Shown here piece after piece: positions 8,974 through 19,595 of a DNA stretch of 64,000 nt (position 1 is its first letter; each line of letters starts with the position of its first letter). A program made the position numbers and the translations under genes. Origin of the DNA: Roseovarius sp. Pro17 (GTDB taxonomy: Bacteria; Pseudomonadota; Alphaproteobacteria; Rhodobacterales; Rhodobacteraceae); assembly GCF_035599575.1 (NCBI RefSeq), contig NZ_CP141179.1:1240001-1304000 (forward strand), read 5' to 3'. A model generated the notes under the pieces. That model saw only the letters and a program-made list of their open reading frames with translations, ran no database searches and had not been told where the DNA came from.

Positions 8974-11031
8974 GTGGCGGCGCTCTGGCGAACCTGCGCG
9001 CACACGCTGCTTTTGCAGCGCGGTCACCTGATCGGGTGGGCGCCTGTATGTCTGGCTGCAGGTATTGGCCTGTATTTTTCACTCTTGGTCGAGCCGGGTT
9101 GGCCCGTCTATGCCGGACTTGCAGCGCTCGTCGCGTTTTGCGCTGCGCTGGCGCGCTTGGCAGGGCAGGCGATAGCGCCGCTGGTGGTGGGCGCGGGGCT
9201 GATCGCGGTGGGCATAATGCTGGCTGGCGCGCGCGCGCATGTCGTGGCCGGGCCGGTACTGGGCTGGCGCTATTACGGTCCGATCGAGGGCCGCGTCGTG
9301 GGTATCGACCGTTCGGCATCAGATGCGGTGCGCGTAACGCTGGATCGGGTCCGATTGTTCAACACCGCGCCCGACCGCACGCCGGGCCAGGTCCGCTTGT
9401 CGCTACATTCAGGCATCGAAGGCGCTCAGCCGCAGCCCGGATTGCGCATGGGCGCGACCGGGCATCTGTCACCACCCTCGGGTCCGGTTGAGCCGGGCGG
9501 CTTTGATTTTCAGCGCCACGCGTGGTTTCAGGGGTTGGGCGCGGTCGGCTACACCCGCGTCCCCTTGGTCGCACTCGCCCCGCCGGACGGGGCTCAGCCG
9601 ATGTTCCGCATCCGGATGGCGCTGTCGGCGCGCGTGCAGTCGGCCCTTCCCGGCGAGACTGGGGGCTTTGCGGCGGCGATCATGACTGGTGACCGTTCGG
9701 GTATGGGGCAGGATACCCTAGCGGCGCTCAGGGTGTCGAATCTGGCGCATCTGCTCGCCATTTCCGGACTGCATATGGGCCTTCTGACCGCTTTTGTCTT
9801 TGCGGCGCTGCGCTATGGGCTGGCCTTGGTGCCGTGGATCGCGCTGCGCGCGCCGGTCAAGCCTGTAGCGGCGGCGCTGGCCCTTGTCGTCGCAGCGTTT
9901 TATCTGGGTCTGTCGGGTGGCAGTATCGCGACAGAGCGGGCGTTCATCATGGTGGCCGTCATGCTGGTGGCGGTCATGCTGAACCGGCGCGCGCTCAGCC
10001 TGCGGGCCGTGGCAATGGCCGCGCTGATCGTGCTGACACTGCGGCCCGAGGCGCTGATGGGGCCGGGGTTTCAAATGTCCTTTGCGGCGACGACGGCGCT
10101 GATTGCGGTGTTCGGCTGGTTGCAACATGACGCAGTGCCGCGTGGCCCGAAATGGCTACGCCCGGTGCTGGCGGTCGTGATTTCGTCCGGCGTCGCTGGG
10201 CTGGCGACAGCGCCTTTCGCGGCCGCGCATTTCAACCAGATCGCCCATTACGGGCTGATCGCCAACCTCGCGTCGGTTCCGCTGATGGGGGTTCTGGTAA
10301 TGCCCGCCGCTGTGCTAGCGGTGTGTCTGCTGCCCTTCGGGCTGGAATGGGTGGGCCTCAGGATAATGGGGCTGGGACTCGACTGGATTTTGAGCGTCGC
10401 GCACTGGATTTCGGCGCAGGACGGCGCGCGCGGAATGATCGCCAGCCCCGGTCCATGGGTGTTGCCACTTTTGACCATCGGGGCGCTGATAGTCATTCTC
10501 TGGCAAGGCCGCATGCGCGCGGTGGGGGTGTTCCCGATACTCGCAGCCGCTATCCTTTGGGCCGGGGCCGAGCGGCCGAGAGTCCTGATCGCGGATACTG
10601 GCGGACTGGTCGGCATCATGACACCGGAGGGGCGCGCGCTCAGCGCGCCACGCGGCGATAGTTTCATCGCACGCAACTGGCTGGAGAATGACGGTGATCC
10701 TGCTACGCAGGAAGAGGCTGCGGCGCGTTGGCCCGACCGGGCAATTGGACCGGGCGGCATCCAGATCACCGCACTTCGCGGCAAACGCGCCTCTGCTACG
10801 CTGGCTGACTGTGCCGCGAATGAATGGGTGATAATGAATACCTCGCCCCCGGAGGATCTGAACCGCGCTGCCGGATGCAAAGTCTTTGACCCCAGCGCAT
10901 TGCGCCCAACTGGTGCGATGGCACTCGTCGCCAAGGGCGAAGGGCTGCGCATCAATACGGCACGTGGCCTCGCAGGTGCCAGGCTCTGGAATACGCGCCG
11001 CAAAACGCGCGGCGCATCAGTTTATCAATAG
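8974..11031 (+). CDS. comEC: ComEC/Rec2-family DNA uptake membrane protein
   Basis: ComEC forms the inner-membrane channel that takes single-stranded DNA into the cell during transformation. The N-terminal region has several hydrophobic segments and a DUF4131-like periplasmic part. The core is the Competence domain, with [13 protein letters not shown] near base 9755. The product (about 685 residues) ends in a short hydrophilic tail without the HxHxDH metal motif of the metallo-beta-lactamase domain found in Bacillus ComEC. I prefer the GTG at 8974, preceded by GGAAGGG; another GTG lies at 8959. The stop overlaps the lexA stop by seven bases (convergent genes). Confidence 0.9.
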   Translation: MAALWRTCAHTLLLQRGHLIGWAPVCLAAGIGLYFSLLVEPGWPVYAGLAALVAFCAALARLAGQAIAPLVVGAGLIAVGIMLAGARAHVVAGPVLGWRYYGPIEGRVVGIDRSASDAVRVTLDRVRLFNTAPDRTPGQVRLSLHSGIEGAQPQPGLRMGATGHLSPPSGPVEPGGFDFQRHAWFQGLGAVGYTRVPLVALAPPDGAQPMFRIRMALSARVQSALPGETGGFAAAIMTGDRSGMGQDTLAALRVSNLAHLLAISGLHMGLLTAFVFAALRYGLALVPWIALRAPVKPVAAALALVVAAFYLGLSGGSIATERAFIMVAVMLVAVMLNRRALSLRAVAMAALIVLTLRPEALMGPGFQMSFAATTALIAVFGWLQHDAVPRGPKWLRPVLAVVISSGVAGLATAPFAAAHFNQIAHYGLIANLASVPLMGVLVMPAAVLAVCLLPFGLEWVGLRIMGLGLDWILSVAHWISAQDGARGMIASPGPWVLPLLTIGALIVILWQGRMRAVGVFPILAAAILWAGAERPRVLIADTGGLVGIMTPEGRALSAPRGDSFIARNWLENDGDPATQEEAAARWPDRAIGPGGIQITALRGKRASATLADCAANEWVIMNTSPPEDLNRAAGCKVFDPSALRPTGAMALVAKGEGLRINTARGLAGARLWNTRRKTRGASVYQ

Positions 11032-11723
11032 GTTCGGATCAGTCCGACAAGGCGGCCCTGCACCTTGACTTTGTCATCAGGTAAGACGCGCGTCTCATAA
11101 GCTGGGTTAGCGGCCTCAAGCGCAATTGCGCCGCCGCGGCGGAAGAACCGTTTGAGCGTCGCCTCCTGATCCTCGACCAAGGCCACGACGATATCGCCGT
11201 TTTCGGCGGTGGATGTTTCGCGAATGACCACCACATCGCCATCATTGATACCGGCGTCGATCATAGAATCGCCCTTGACCTCAAGCGCGTAATGCTCGCC
11301 CGGACCGGCAACCATCGCGCCCGGCACGGCCACATTGTGGGATGCGTGTTGAATCGCCTCAATCGGGACACCTGCCGCGATGCGCCCCATCACCGGAATC
11401 TCGCGCGCGTCGACAGTCGTGACGGCGATAGCATTGGCTGGGATCGAGTCGGGCATGTCGCCATCAATGACGCGCGGCGCAAACCCGTGTGTCGCGGTGC
11501 CGCCCAAAGATTCCGGCAGCTTGACGATTTCGAGCGCCCGGGCGCGGTGCGCCAAACGCCGGATAAAGCCACGTTCTTCCAAAGCAGTGATCAGGCGGTG
11601 GATGCCGGATTTGGACCGCAGATCCAGCGCATCCTTCATTTCGTCAAAGCTGGGTGGCACCCCGTCGCGCTGTACCCGCTTATTGATGTAATTCAGCAAA
11701 TCGAGCTGCTTTTTGGTCAGCAT
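11025..11723 (-). CDS. lexA: SOS repressor LexA
   Basis: LexA represses DNA-damage genes and cleaves itself when RecA filaments form. The 232-residue product has the N-terminal winged helix ([20 protein letters not shown]), the cleavage bond A117-G118 in GRIAAGVP, and the catalytic dyad S153 (KGDSMIDAG) and K191 (ATLKRFFR). The start at 11723 (MLTKKQ) gives the usual length; an in-frame ATG at 11786 would place the SOS box inside the gene. A perfect GTTC-N7-GTTC box lies 35 bases upstream, so it is autoregulated. It is the last gene of the trpGDC-moaC-moeA-lexA run. Confidence 0.97.
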   Translation of the reverse strand: MLTKKQLDLLNYINKRVQRDGVPPSFDEMKDALDLRSKSGIHRLITALEERGFIRRLAHRARALEIVKLPESLGGTATHGFAPRVIDGDMPDSIPANAIAVTTVDAREIPVMGRIAAGVPIEAIQHASHNVAVPGAMVAGPGEHYALEVKGDSMIDAGINDGDVVVIRETSTAENGDIVVALVEDQEATLKRFFRRGGAIALEAANPAYETRVLPDDKVKVQGRLVGLIRTY

Positions 11724-11757
11724 TGTGTCCATCCCTCCGGTCTGCATATCTGTTTTT

Positions 11758-11772
11758 GTTCTATGCATGTTC
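11758..11772. promoter_or_regulatory. SOS box (LexA operator) of lexA
   Basis: The sequence GTTCTATGCATGTTC is an exact match to the alphaproteobacterial LexA operator GTTC-N7-GTTC. It lies between the moeA stop and the lexA start, 35 bases before the lexA ATG. Confidence 0.9.
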
Positions 11773-11804
11773 TTGTTTTGTGTCAAGTCCCAGAGGTGTG
11801 GGCA

Positions 11805-12977
11805 TTAAATGTGCATGACGCGCGCCGCGTCGCCGGCCTGTCTTGCTGGCTCATGCGCAGGGCGGATCAACAAAGCGTTCGCGCCCGCCAAGACGCCAAG
11901 TAGCGCACTGTCCTGCGATGTCGCGGGTGTAACGATCCCGTCGTTTACATGCGCGCGCATGTAATGCGCACGCGGGCCGTTTGCTGGCAGGTCGACGCCA
12001 AGCGATGCGGTGAAATCAGGAGCCGGAGCAGCGCCCATACCCAACATCGCGCGCAACACAGGTAAGATAAAGACATGACCGCAAACCATTGCAGATACGG
12101 GATTTCCAGGAAGACCTACCATCATGGAAGGGCCCATCCGTCCGGCCATCAGCGGTTTACCGGGGCGCATCGCGATCTTGTAAAAGGCCCGCTGTAACCC
12201 GAGGCTGGCTGCCACCTCGCCGACAAGGTCATGATCACCGACCGACGCGCCGCCAACAGTTAGGATCAAGTCGGTCCCTTGGGCCATGGCGAATGCCGTT
12301 TCAAGCGAAGTGGCGTTATCGCGTGCGATTGGCAAAAGGTGCGCAGTGGCGCCATGCGCCTCTACGAGCGCGGCAAGCCCAAAGGTGTTGGACGCGATAA
12401 TCTGGTCTGGGCCCGGCGTCTCGCCCGGCATTACCAGTTCATCACCGGTGGCGATGATTGCGACCATCGGCTTGCGTGTCACAGGCACCTCCGCGACGTT
12501 CATGGCTGCCAGTAGGGCAACGTCATGAGGGCTGATCCAGCGCGGCGACCGCACGGTGTGACCGGCTTTGAAATCAGCACCGGCGGGGCGCACATGCGGG
12601 CCAGAGTTGACCGTGTCGCTGAGTGTGATCACAGATCCAGTTCGGCTGATATCCTCTTGAATTATAACGCGATCAGCCCCCTCTGGCATGGGTGCCCCGG
12701 TAAAGATGCGCAGCGCTTGGCCGCCGTCCAGTCGGCCGTTCCAACGATGGCCTGCTGCCGCCTCGCCGACCACCTCGAACTGTGCGCCAGGCGCAGCTTC
12801 GCCTCCGCGCACTGCGTAGCCGTCCATGGCAGATGCTGCGAATGGCGGCTGGTCGCGCTTAGCGCGAACCGCCTGCGCCAGAACCCGACCTGAGGCGGCG
12901 CGCAACGGAATTACCTCAGCGCTGAGAGGAGAGACCATTTCGAACAATTGGGCTAGCGCATCATCAACGGTAATCAT
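11805..12977 (-). CDS. moeA: Molybdopterin molybdenumtransferase MoeA
   Basis: MoeA inserts molybdate into adenylylated molybdopterin, the last general step of molybdenum cofactor synthesis. The 390-residue product shows the conserved MDGYAV stretch, TGDEL, VGGASVGDHDLV, RPGKPLMAG and GLPGNPVSAMV motifs of the family. It follows moaC by 57 bases and precedes lexA on the same strand. Confidence 0.95.
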   Translation of the reverse strand: MITVDDALAQLFEMVSPLSAEVIPLRAASGRVLAQAVRAKRDQPPFAASAMDGYAVRGGEAAPGAQFEVVGEAAAGHRWNGRLDGGQALRIFTGAPMPEGADRVIIQEDISRTGSVITLSDTVNSGPHVRPAGADFKAGHTVRSPRWISPHDVALLAAMNVAEVPVTRKPMVAIIATGDELVMPGETPGPDQIIASNTFGLAALVEAHGATAHLLPIARDNATSLETAFAMAQGTDLILTVGGASVGDHDLVGEVAASLGLQRAFYKIAMRPGKPLMAGRMGPSMMVGLPGNPVSAMVCGHVFILPVLRAMLGMGAAPAPDFTASLGVDLPANGPRAHYMRAHVNDGIVTPATSQDSALLGVLAGANALLIRPAHEPARQAGDAARVMHI

Positions 12978-13034
12978 GAATAAAATGCCTCGCTGACAAT
13001 GGGGTCTGTCCGTTTCTCTGGCTGCCGAAAGAGT

Positions 13035-13510
<476 letters not shown>

Positions 13511-13511
<1 letters not shown>

Positions 13512-14326
13512 TATCGACCGCCTGCGGTCAGCGGATTAGACAGGATCATGCGCGTGGCTGCGGCAACGTCATCCGCGCGCATCAGCGTTTCGCCGATGAG
13601 GAAACACCGCGCGCCATAGCGGGCGATCTCGGCCAGATCCTCGCGCGTCTCCAGCCCGCTTTCGCATATGATGATGCGGTCTTCGGGGACGTAGCGGGCG
13701 AGGGTGCGGGACGTGTCGAGCGACGTCTCGAACGTGTTGAGATTGCGGTTATTTATACCAATCAGCTTGGAGTCCAGCGCCTCGGCCCGTTTCAATTCAT
13801 CTTGGTTGTGCACTTCGATGATCGAATCCATGCCCCATTTTTCGGCGGCCTGTTCCAGCGCTGCGGCCTCGCCGTCGGTGAGGCTGGCCATGATGATCAG
13901 GATGCAGTCCGCCCCGAGGCTGCGTGCCTCGGCGACCTGATAGGGGTCGTACATAAAATCCTTGCGCAGGACGGGCAGATCGCAGGCGGCGCGGGCTTGC
14001 GTCAGGAATTCGTTGGCGCCCTGAAAACTGGGCGTGTCGGTCAGAACGGAAAGACACGTCGCGCCGCCCTCGGCATACGCGATCGCCAGCGCCTCGGGGT
14101 CGAAATCCTCGCGGATAAGGCCCTTGGACGGGCTGGCCTTCTTGATTTCGGCGATCAAACCATAGCCACCGATAGAGGCCTGCAAGAGCGCGTTCTTGAA
14201 GGGACGAACCTCCGGCGCGCCACGGGCGAGGTCGTCCATTTCCTCGGGCGAGGTTTGGGCCTTGGCTGCGGCAATCTCTTCCAGTTTGTAGGCTTTGATC
14301 TTGTCGAGGATTGTCGGTGTGCTCAT
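13511..14326 (-). CDS. trpC: Indole-3-glycerol phosphate synthase
   Basis: TrpC closes the indole ring in tryptophan synthesis. The 271-residue single-domain TIM barrel shows [17 protein letters not shown], with catalytic Lys and phosphate contacts, then VLRKDFMYD, and [12 protein letters not shown] and [11 protein letters not shown] further on. It overlaps the trpD stop by four bases and the moaC start by one base. It is not fused to TrpF, unlike the enterobacterial enzyme. Confidence 0.97.
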
Positions 14327-15345
14327 GTCGTCTCCGATGTAATTTTTGCCAGCATGGTCAGCCGCTTGAGGGCCTCGCCGCTGTCGATGCTGGTTGCCGC
14401 CATAGCGACGCCCTCGGTCAGGTCGGCGGCATGGCCGGCCACGACCAGTGCCGCCGCGGAATTGAGCAGGACAGCATCGCGATAGGCACCTGGCGCGCCG
14501 TCCAGAAGCGCGCGGAAGGCGTCTGCATTGTGCTGCGGCGTACCGCCAAGGATCGCCTCAAAGGGGTGCAGCGGCAGTCCGGCCTGTTCGGGGTGCAGCT
14601 CGAATTCGGTGATGGTGCCGTCCTCGTTCAGCGCGGCGACCCAAGAGAGGCCGCTGATGGCCAACTCATCCGTGCCGTCGCTGCCATGGACCAGCCAAGC
14701 GCGTTCCGAGCCCAACTGCCCCAGCGTCTCGGCCATGGGACGTATGAGGTCGCGATTGAAGGCGCCGGTCAGCTGGCGTTTGACGTCCGCAGGATTTGTC
14801 AGCGGCCCCAGAATGTTAAAGATCGTGCGCGTGCCCAACTCGGCCCGCACCGGGCCAACATGAGCCATTGCCGGATGGTGCATGGGGGCCATCATGAAGG
14901 CTATTCCAGCCTCTTTCAAAGCTTTTTCAACCACTTCCGGGCCGATCATGACGTTGACGCCCATCTGGCTCAGCGCATCTGCTGCGCCCGATTTCGAGCT
15001 GAGATTGCGATTGCCATGCTTGGCCACGCATACGCCTGCACCCGCCACGACAAAGGCCGTCGCGGTCGAGATGTTCAGCGTGCCCTTGCCGTCGCCGCCA
15101 GTCCCGACGATATCTATCGCACCCTCGGGCGCGCGCACTTTGAGGCATTTGGCGCTCATGACGGCGGCAGCGGCGGCGTATTCGTCCACCGTCTCGCCGC
15201 GTGTGCGCAGCGCCATAAGAAAGCCGCCGATTTGGCTGGGCGTCGCCTCGCCGTCAAAGAGAATAGCAAAGGCGGCCTCGGCCTCGCTGCGGGTCAGGGC
15301 GCGGGTCGCGGCGGCGTCTATCAGAGGTTTCAGCGCGTCGCTCAT
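14323..15345 (-). CDS. trpD: Anthranilate phosphoribosyltransferase
   Basis: TrpD transfers phosphoribose from PRPP to anthranilate. The 340-residue product has the PRPP-binding [14 protein letters not shown] motif, [15 protein letters not shown], and the MAPMHHPAM anthranilate region. Start and stop both overlap neighbours by four bases (trpG upstream, trpC downstream), so the genes are tightly coupled. Confidence 0.97.
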   Translation of the reverse strand: MSDALKPLIDAAATRALTRSEAEAAFAILFDGEATPSQIGGFLMALRTRGETVDEYAAAAAVMSAKCLKVRAPEGAIDIVGTGGDGKGTLNISTATAFVVAGAGVCVAKHGNRNLSSKSGAADALSQMGVNVMIGPEVVEKALKEAGIAFMMAPMHHPAMAHVGPVRAELGTRTIFNILGPLTNPADVKRQLTGAFNRDLIRPMAETLGQLGSERAWLVHGSDGTDELAISGLSWVAALNEDGTITEFELHPEQAGLPLHPFEAILGGTPQHNADAFRALLDGAPGAYRDAVLLNSAAALVVAGHAADLTEGVAMAATSIDSGEALKRLTMLAKITSETT

Positions 15346-15923
15346 GCGGGGGCCTTCATCATATCCAGAAAGTTCTTGAGCAGCGCATGACCATGCTGCG
15401 ATGCAATCGATTCGGGGTGAAACTGCACGCCCTCGATCGGCAATTCGCGGTGGCGCAGGCCCATGATCGTGCCGTCTTCCAGATGCGCGGTCACTTCCAG
15501 GCAGTCCGGCAGGCTGTCCCGCTCGACCACCAGCGAATGATAGCGTGTCGCCTCGAATGGCGACGGCAGCCCGGCAAACACGCCTTGGCCCTCATGATGC
15601 ATCTGACCCATCTTGCCATGGACGATCTCGCTGTGGCGCACCACGCGCCCTCCGAACGCCTGCCCGATGGTCTGATGCCCGAGGCAAACGCCCAAAAGGG
15701 GGATTTTTGCCTTGGCCGCAGCCAGCGTCAGATCGAGGCAGATGCCCGCCTGATCGGGATCGCACGGGCCGGGCGACAGCAAAATGCCAGAGGGGTTCAG
15801 GGCCAGCGCGGCGTCCACGTCCAGCGCATCGTTGCGGTGTACGACCACTTCAGCGCCCAGTTCGCCGACATAATGCACCAGATTATAGGTGAAACTGTCG
15901 TAATTATCGATGAGCAGCAGCAT
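15342..15923 (-). CDS. trpG: Anthranilate synthase glutamine amidotransferase subunit
   Basis: TrpG releases ammonia from glutamine for TrpE, the other subunit, encoded at 18.1-19.6 kb. The 193-residue class I amidotransferase shows the nucleophile in LLGVCLGHQ and the His/Glu pair in [10 protein letters not shown] use the ATG at 15923 ([14 protein letters not shown]); an in-frame start 30 bases upstream adds residues not seen in the family. It is first in the trpGDC-moaC-moeA-lexA run and divergent from the deacetylase gene at 16092. Confidence 0.96.
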   Translation of the reverse strand: MLLLIDNYDSFTYNLVHYVGELGAEVVVHRNDALDVDAALALNPSGILLSPGPCDPDQAGICLDLTLAAAKAKIPLLGVCLGHQTIGQAFGGRVVRHSEIVHGKMGQMHHEGQGVFAGLPSPFEATRYHSLVVERDSLPDCLEVTAHLEDGTIMGLRHRELPIEGVQFHPESIASQHGHALLKNFLDMMKAPA

Positions 15924-16091
15924 GTTGGCAGGTCCGTGTTGGATTTGACCCATGCCATGCGATCCGCCCTTATTTGGGGTGGAGGCCGGGGGGCCGGTCG
16001 CGATATACTTGTTCAGGCTTGGCCTCTAGGGTCAAGGGGCCGAAGGCCGGAAACGCCGGTACGACGGCAGGCGATTGCAGGAGAACGCGGT

Positions 16092-17513
16092 ATGGCGAGA
16101 GGATTTTTGTCAGGGCTGGTGGCCGGTGCGGCCTTGTCCGGTGTGGCCCTCGCGGCTGTATCGGTGGCAAGCGGGCCGGGGCAGACGGCCAGACCCGAAA
16201 CGGCGGCTTTGGAAGTGCCAGCAGGCTCGTCATTCAACCAATCACGTGATGATACCGCAGCGCGTCTGCCCGCCGCCGATGGCGCGCCCCAGATCGGCAG
16301 CGACGCCCCGCAGGTGGGCGCCGCCGCGCCCGATGATCTGAGCGCCGTCAATGCCGAGGATAACCAACCTACGTCCCGGCCGACACTGGGCGGCGTTGAG
16401 GCGGATCTAAGCGCGCCTCAGGCCACCGACGAGGCCAGCGGAATGGCCATGAGTGACGTGGGCAGCGCCGCTACCCCACGGGACACGGCCCCAACTCAGC
16501 CCGATGTCGACGATGCCGGGCAGGGCAATCAGACTATTTCGGCCGATCCCACGCAGCCCAGCCTGCCCGATGTCGAAAGCGGCGCGGGATTCTCGGACAG
16601 CGATACGCCCGAGCGCGGCGACGGAACTGCGCAGAACGTGCCAGTGCCTAAATTGCCCAAGGAACAAGAGGCGGAAACTGCGGATACCGCGCCGGTCCCG
16701 CAGGACGGCCGGACGGACGACGAAGCGCCGCCCAGCACGATTGGCGATATGGCCGATAATGTCCAAACAGGGCGTCTGCCCTCGGTTGGGACGCAGGAAA
16801 CAGTCGAACCGGTGGAAGCCCCCTCCAAAGATCGCCCTGCGATCAAGGCCAACGCTGCACCTTTCACCAACCCGGATGGCAAGCCGCTGATGGCGCTTGT
16901 GCTGATCGACGATGGCACCTCTCCGATCGGGCTGGAGGCGCTGGCTGCGTTTCCCTATCCGCTGAGCTTTGCGATAGACGCCATGCGCCCCGATGCGCAG
17001 GAAACGATGCAGCGTTACCGCGACGCGGGCTTTGAAGTGCTGGCCATTGCCAACCTGCCGGACGGCGCGGATGCGCGCGATACCGAAACGGTCATGCAGA
17101 CGGTCTTTGCCGCTGTTCCCGAGGCGGTTGGCGTGCTGGAAGGGACGGAAACCGGCTTGCAAATCAGTCGTGATGCCAGCGAGCAGCTGGCGCCGATCCT
17201 GCTGGAATCCGGTCATGGTCTGGTGCTGTTTCCCAAAGGTCTTCAGACCGCGCCCAAGCTGATCGCGCGCGAGGGTGTGCCGGTGGGCACTGTGTTCCGC
17301 GATTTCGACAGCAAGGATCAGAGCGCGACGGTCATCCGGCGGTATCTGGATCAGGCGGCGTTCAAAGCGGCGCGCGAGGAAGAAGGTGGCGTGATCATGC
17401 TGGGCCGCCTACGCGCCGACACTATCAGCGCCTTGCTGCTCTGGGGTTTACAGGACCGTGCCAGTCAGGTGGCAGTGGCGCCCATTTCCGCAGTGCTGAC
17501 TCAGGGCAATTAG
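16092..17513 (+). CDS. Divergent polysaccharide deacetylase family protein
   Basis: The 473-residue product begins with a signal or anchor segment (about residues 5-25) and has a long disordered linker rich in Asp, Pro, Ala, Gln and Thr (about 30-250). It ends in a divergent polysaccharide deacetylase (YibQ-like) domain of about 220 residues ([29 protein letters not shown]). It is probably exported, acting at the cell envelope. The open frame runs back to 15387, but that part is antisense to trpG; the ATG at 16092 starts the signal sequence. The stop overlaps the convergent pseudouridine synthase stop by four bases. Activity on sugar polymers is unproven for this family. Confidence 0.8.
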   Translation: MARGFLSGLVAGAALSGVALAAVSVASGPGQTARPETAALEVPAGSSFNQSRDDTAARLPAADGAPQIGSDAPQVGAAAPDDLSAVNAEDNQPTSRPTLGGVEADLSAPQATDEASGMAMSDVGSAATPRDTAPTQPDVDDAGQGNQTISADPTQPSLPDVESGAGFSDSDTPERGDGTAQNVPVPKLPKEQEAETADTAPVPQDGRTDDEAPPSTIGDMADNVQTGRLPSVGTQETVEPVEAPSKDRPAIKANAAPFTNPDGKPLMALVLIDDGTSPIGLEALAAFPYPLSFAIDAMRPDAQETMQRYRDAGFEVLAIANLPDGADARDTETVMQTVFAAVPEAVGVLEGTETGLQISRDASEQLAPILLESGHGLVLFPKGLQTAPKLIAREGVPVGTVFRDFDSKDQSATVIRRYLDQAAFKAAREEEGGVIMLGRLRADTISALLLWGLQDRASQVAVAPISAVLTQGN

Positions 17514-18046
17514 GCGTTCCGCCACTTGCCAGGCGCGATGCCGTCCAACGACCAGTCGCCGATCCGCCAGCGCACAAGGCGCAGCGTCGGGTGGCCCACA
17601 TGCGCTGTCATGCGGCGCACCTGACGGTTGCGCCCCTCTGTGATGGTCAGCTCGATCCAGGCATCCGGCACGGTTTTGCGATAGCGTACGGGCGGCACAC
17701 GCGGCCAGAGGTCCGGCGCGTCGATCCGGCGGACGGTCGCGGGCCGGGTCGGGCCGTCCTTGAGCGTGAGGCCCTGCGCCAGTGTATTTAGCGCGGCCTC
17801 ATCCGGCACACCTTCGATTTGCACCAGGTATGTCTTGGGTTTTTTGAACTTCGGGTCGGCGATGCGCGCCTGCAACTGGCCATCATCAGTCAGCAAAAGC
17901 AGGCCTTCGCTGTCACGGTCCAACCGCCCGGCGGGATAGACTCCGGGCAGGTCGATGTGATCGGCGAGGGTTGGACGCCCGCTGCGCTCATCGGTGAATT
18001 GCGACAGCACGCCATGCGGCTTGTTAAAGAGGATCAGGCGCGCCAT
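17510..18046 (-). CDS. Pseudouridine synthase, RluE-like
   Basis: This 178-residue RsuA-family enzyme isomerises uridine in rRNA. The catalytic aspartate lies in [17 protein letters not shown]. There is no N-terminal S4 domain, and the short length fits RluE (23S rRNA U2457 in E. coli), although the target cannot be fixed from sequence. It starts 28 bases after the trpE stop on the same strand and may be cotranscribed. Confidence 0.88.
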   Translation of the reverse strand: MARLILFNKPHGVLSQFTDERSGRPTLADHIDLPGVYPAGRLDRDSEGLLLLTDDGQLQARIADPKFKKPKTYLVQIEGVPDEAALNTLAQGLTLKDGPTRPATVRRIDAPDLWPRVPPVRYRKTVPDAWIELTITEGRNRQVRRMTAHVGHPTLRLVRWRIGDWSLDGIAPGKWRNA

Positions 18047-18074
18047 GTGCGGTGCTGCGAAAATTCACCCTGCA

Positions 18075-19583
18075 TCAGCTGTTTCCGCTGCCGCCAAAGC
18101 GGGCGGCGTCTGCGGCGGCGCGGCGGATCGCATTGGATTTATGGACGGTTTCCATATATTCCGCCTCCGGGTCACTATCATAAACGACACCGCCACCGGC
18201 CTGAATATAGAGTTGTGCATCCTTGACCACGGCCGTGCGCAGGGCGATGCAGATATCCATATCGCCACCCGCGCTGAAATAGCCGACGCCGCCGCCATAG
18301 ACGCCGCGCTTTTCCGGCTCTAGTTCGTCGATGATCTGCATCGCGCGCACCTTGGGCGCGCCTGATACCGTCCCGGCTGGCAGACCTGCCAGAAGCGCGC
18401 TGAGGGAATCCTGACCCTCGGCCAATTCGCCGATCACGTTGCTGACGATGTGCATGACGTGGCTGTAACGCTCGATGATGAATTCCTCGGTCGGGTGCAC
18501 GGTACCGACCTTGCAGACGCGGCCCGCGTCGTTGCGGCCCAGATCCAGCAGCATCAGATGTTCGGCCAGCTCTTTTGTGTCACTCAGCAGATCTGCCTCA
18601 TACGCGCGGTCCTCTTCGGGTGTCGCGCCGCGCGGGCGGGTGCCTGCGATGGGACGGATCGTCACCTCGTCGCCAAAGACGCGCACGAGGATCTCAGGGC
18701 TGGCGCCGATCACCTGAAAACCACCAAAATTGAAATAGAACATAAAGGGCGAGGGATTCGTGCGGCGCAGGCTTCGGTAGAGTGCAAAGGGCGGCTGGGC
18801 AAAGGGCTGCGTCCAGCGCTGGCTGGGAACGACCTGAAAAATATCGCCCGCGCGGATATATTCCTTGGCCTGTTCGACGGCGGCCTTATAGCCCTCGCGC
18901 GTGAAGTTCGACACTGCTTCGCCATCCTCGGCGGCCTCGCCCAACCCACGCCCCTGCGGCAGCGCGCGGTCCAGATCGCGCACGGCGTCCATGACACGCT
19001 CGGCGGCCTGCGCATGTGCGGCGCGCGCGCTCTGGCTGGGATCATACCAGGCGGGGGCCACGACGATCACTTCGCCCTTGACGCCATCGAGGACGGCGAT
19101 GACCGACGGGCGCAACATCAGCGCGTCGGGCAGGCCCAGCGGGTCGGGATTGACGTTTGGCAAATGCTCGACCAGCCGGATCATGTCGTATCCCAGATAG
19201 CCGAAAAGGCCGGCGCTGGCGGCGGGCAGGTCGTCGGGCAGGTCGATCCGGCTCTCGGCAATTAGCGCGCGCAGATTGGCCAGCGGATCGCCATCCTGAT
19301 CCTGCCATGCCTCGGGATCGAAACGCGCCTGTCGGTTGATGCGGCTGGTTTTGCCGTGGCACTGCCAGATCAGGTCCGGCTTCATCCCGATGATCGAATA
19401 GCGTCCGCGCACCTCGCCACCCGTCACCGATTCCAGCATGAAGGCGTCGGTGGCGGCACCCGTCAGCTTCATCATCAGCGACACCGGCGTATCCAGATCG
19501 GCGGCGAGGCGGGTATAGACCAACTGGCTGGCGCCCGCATCATAGCCCGCGGCGAAGGTATCGTATGACGGGGTCAGCTCCAC
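18075..19583 (-). CDS. trpE: Anthranilate synthase component I
   Basis: TrpE converts chorismate and ammonia to anthranilate, the first step of tryptophan synthesis. The 502-residue product carries the chorismate-binding motifs IAGTRPRGATPEED, LLDLGRNDAGRV, PAGTVSGAPKVRAM and YGGGVGYFSAGGDMD. It is separated from trpGDC by about 2.1 kb and lies 12 bases after ppiD, so it is probably expressed with ppiD. No leader peptide with tandem Trp codons is seen because the gene directly follows ppiD. Confidence 0.97.
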   Translation of the reverse strand: MELTPSYDTFAAGYDAGASQLVYTRLAADLDTPVSLMMKLTGAATDAFMLESVTGGEVRGRYSIIGMKPDLIWQCHGKTSRINRQARFDPEAWQDQDGDPLANLRALIAESRIDLPDDLPAASAGLFGYLGYDMIRLVEHLPNVNPDPLGLPDALMLRPSVIAVLDGVKGEVIVVAPAWYDPSQSARAAHAQAAERVMDAVRDLDRALPQGRGLGEAAEDGEAVSNFTREGYKAAVEQAKEYIRAGDIFQVVPSQRWTQPFAQPPFALYRSLRRTNPSPFMFYFNFGGFQVIGASPEILVRVFGDEVTIRPIAGTRPRGATPEEDRAYEADLLSDTKELAEHLMLLDLGRNDAGRVCKVGTVHPTEEFIIERYSHVMHIVSNVIGELAEGQDSLSALLAGLPAGTVSGAPKVRAMQIIDELEPEKRGVYGGGVGYFSAGGDMDICIALRTAVVKDAQLYIQAGGGVVYDSDPEAEYMETVHKSNAIRRAAADAARFGGSGNS

Positions 19584-19595
19584 TTGCCTGCCTCC

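Noticed and set aside
15387..16091. Long + strand extension of the deacetylase frame over trpG
   Set aside because: It is antisense to a clear trpG and lacks protein character; the signal sequence starts at the ATG at 16092.
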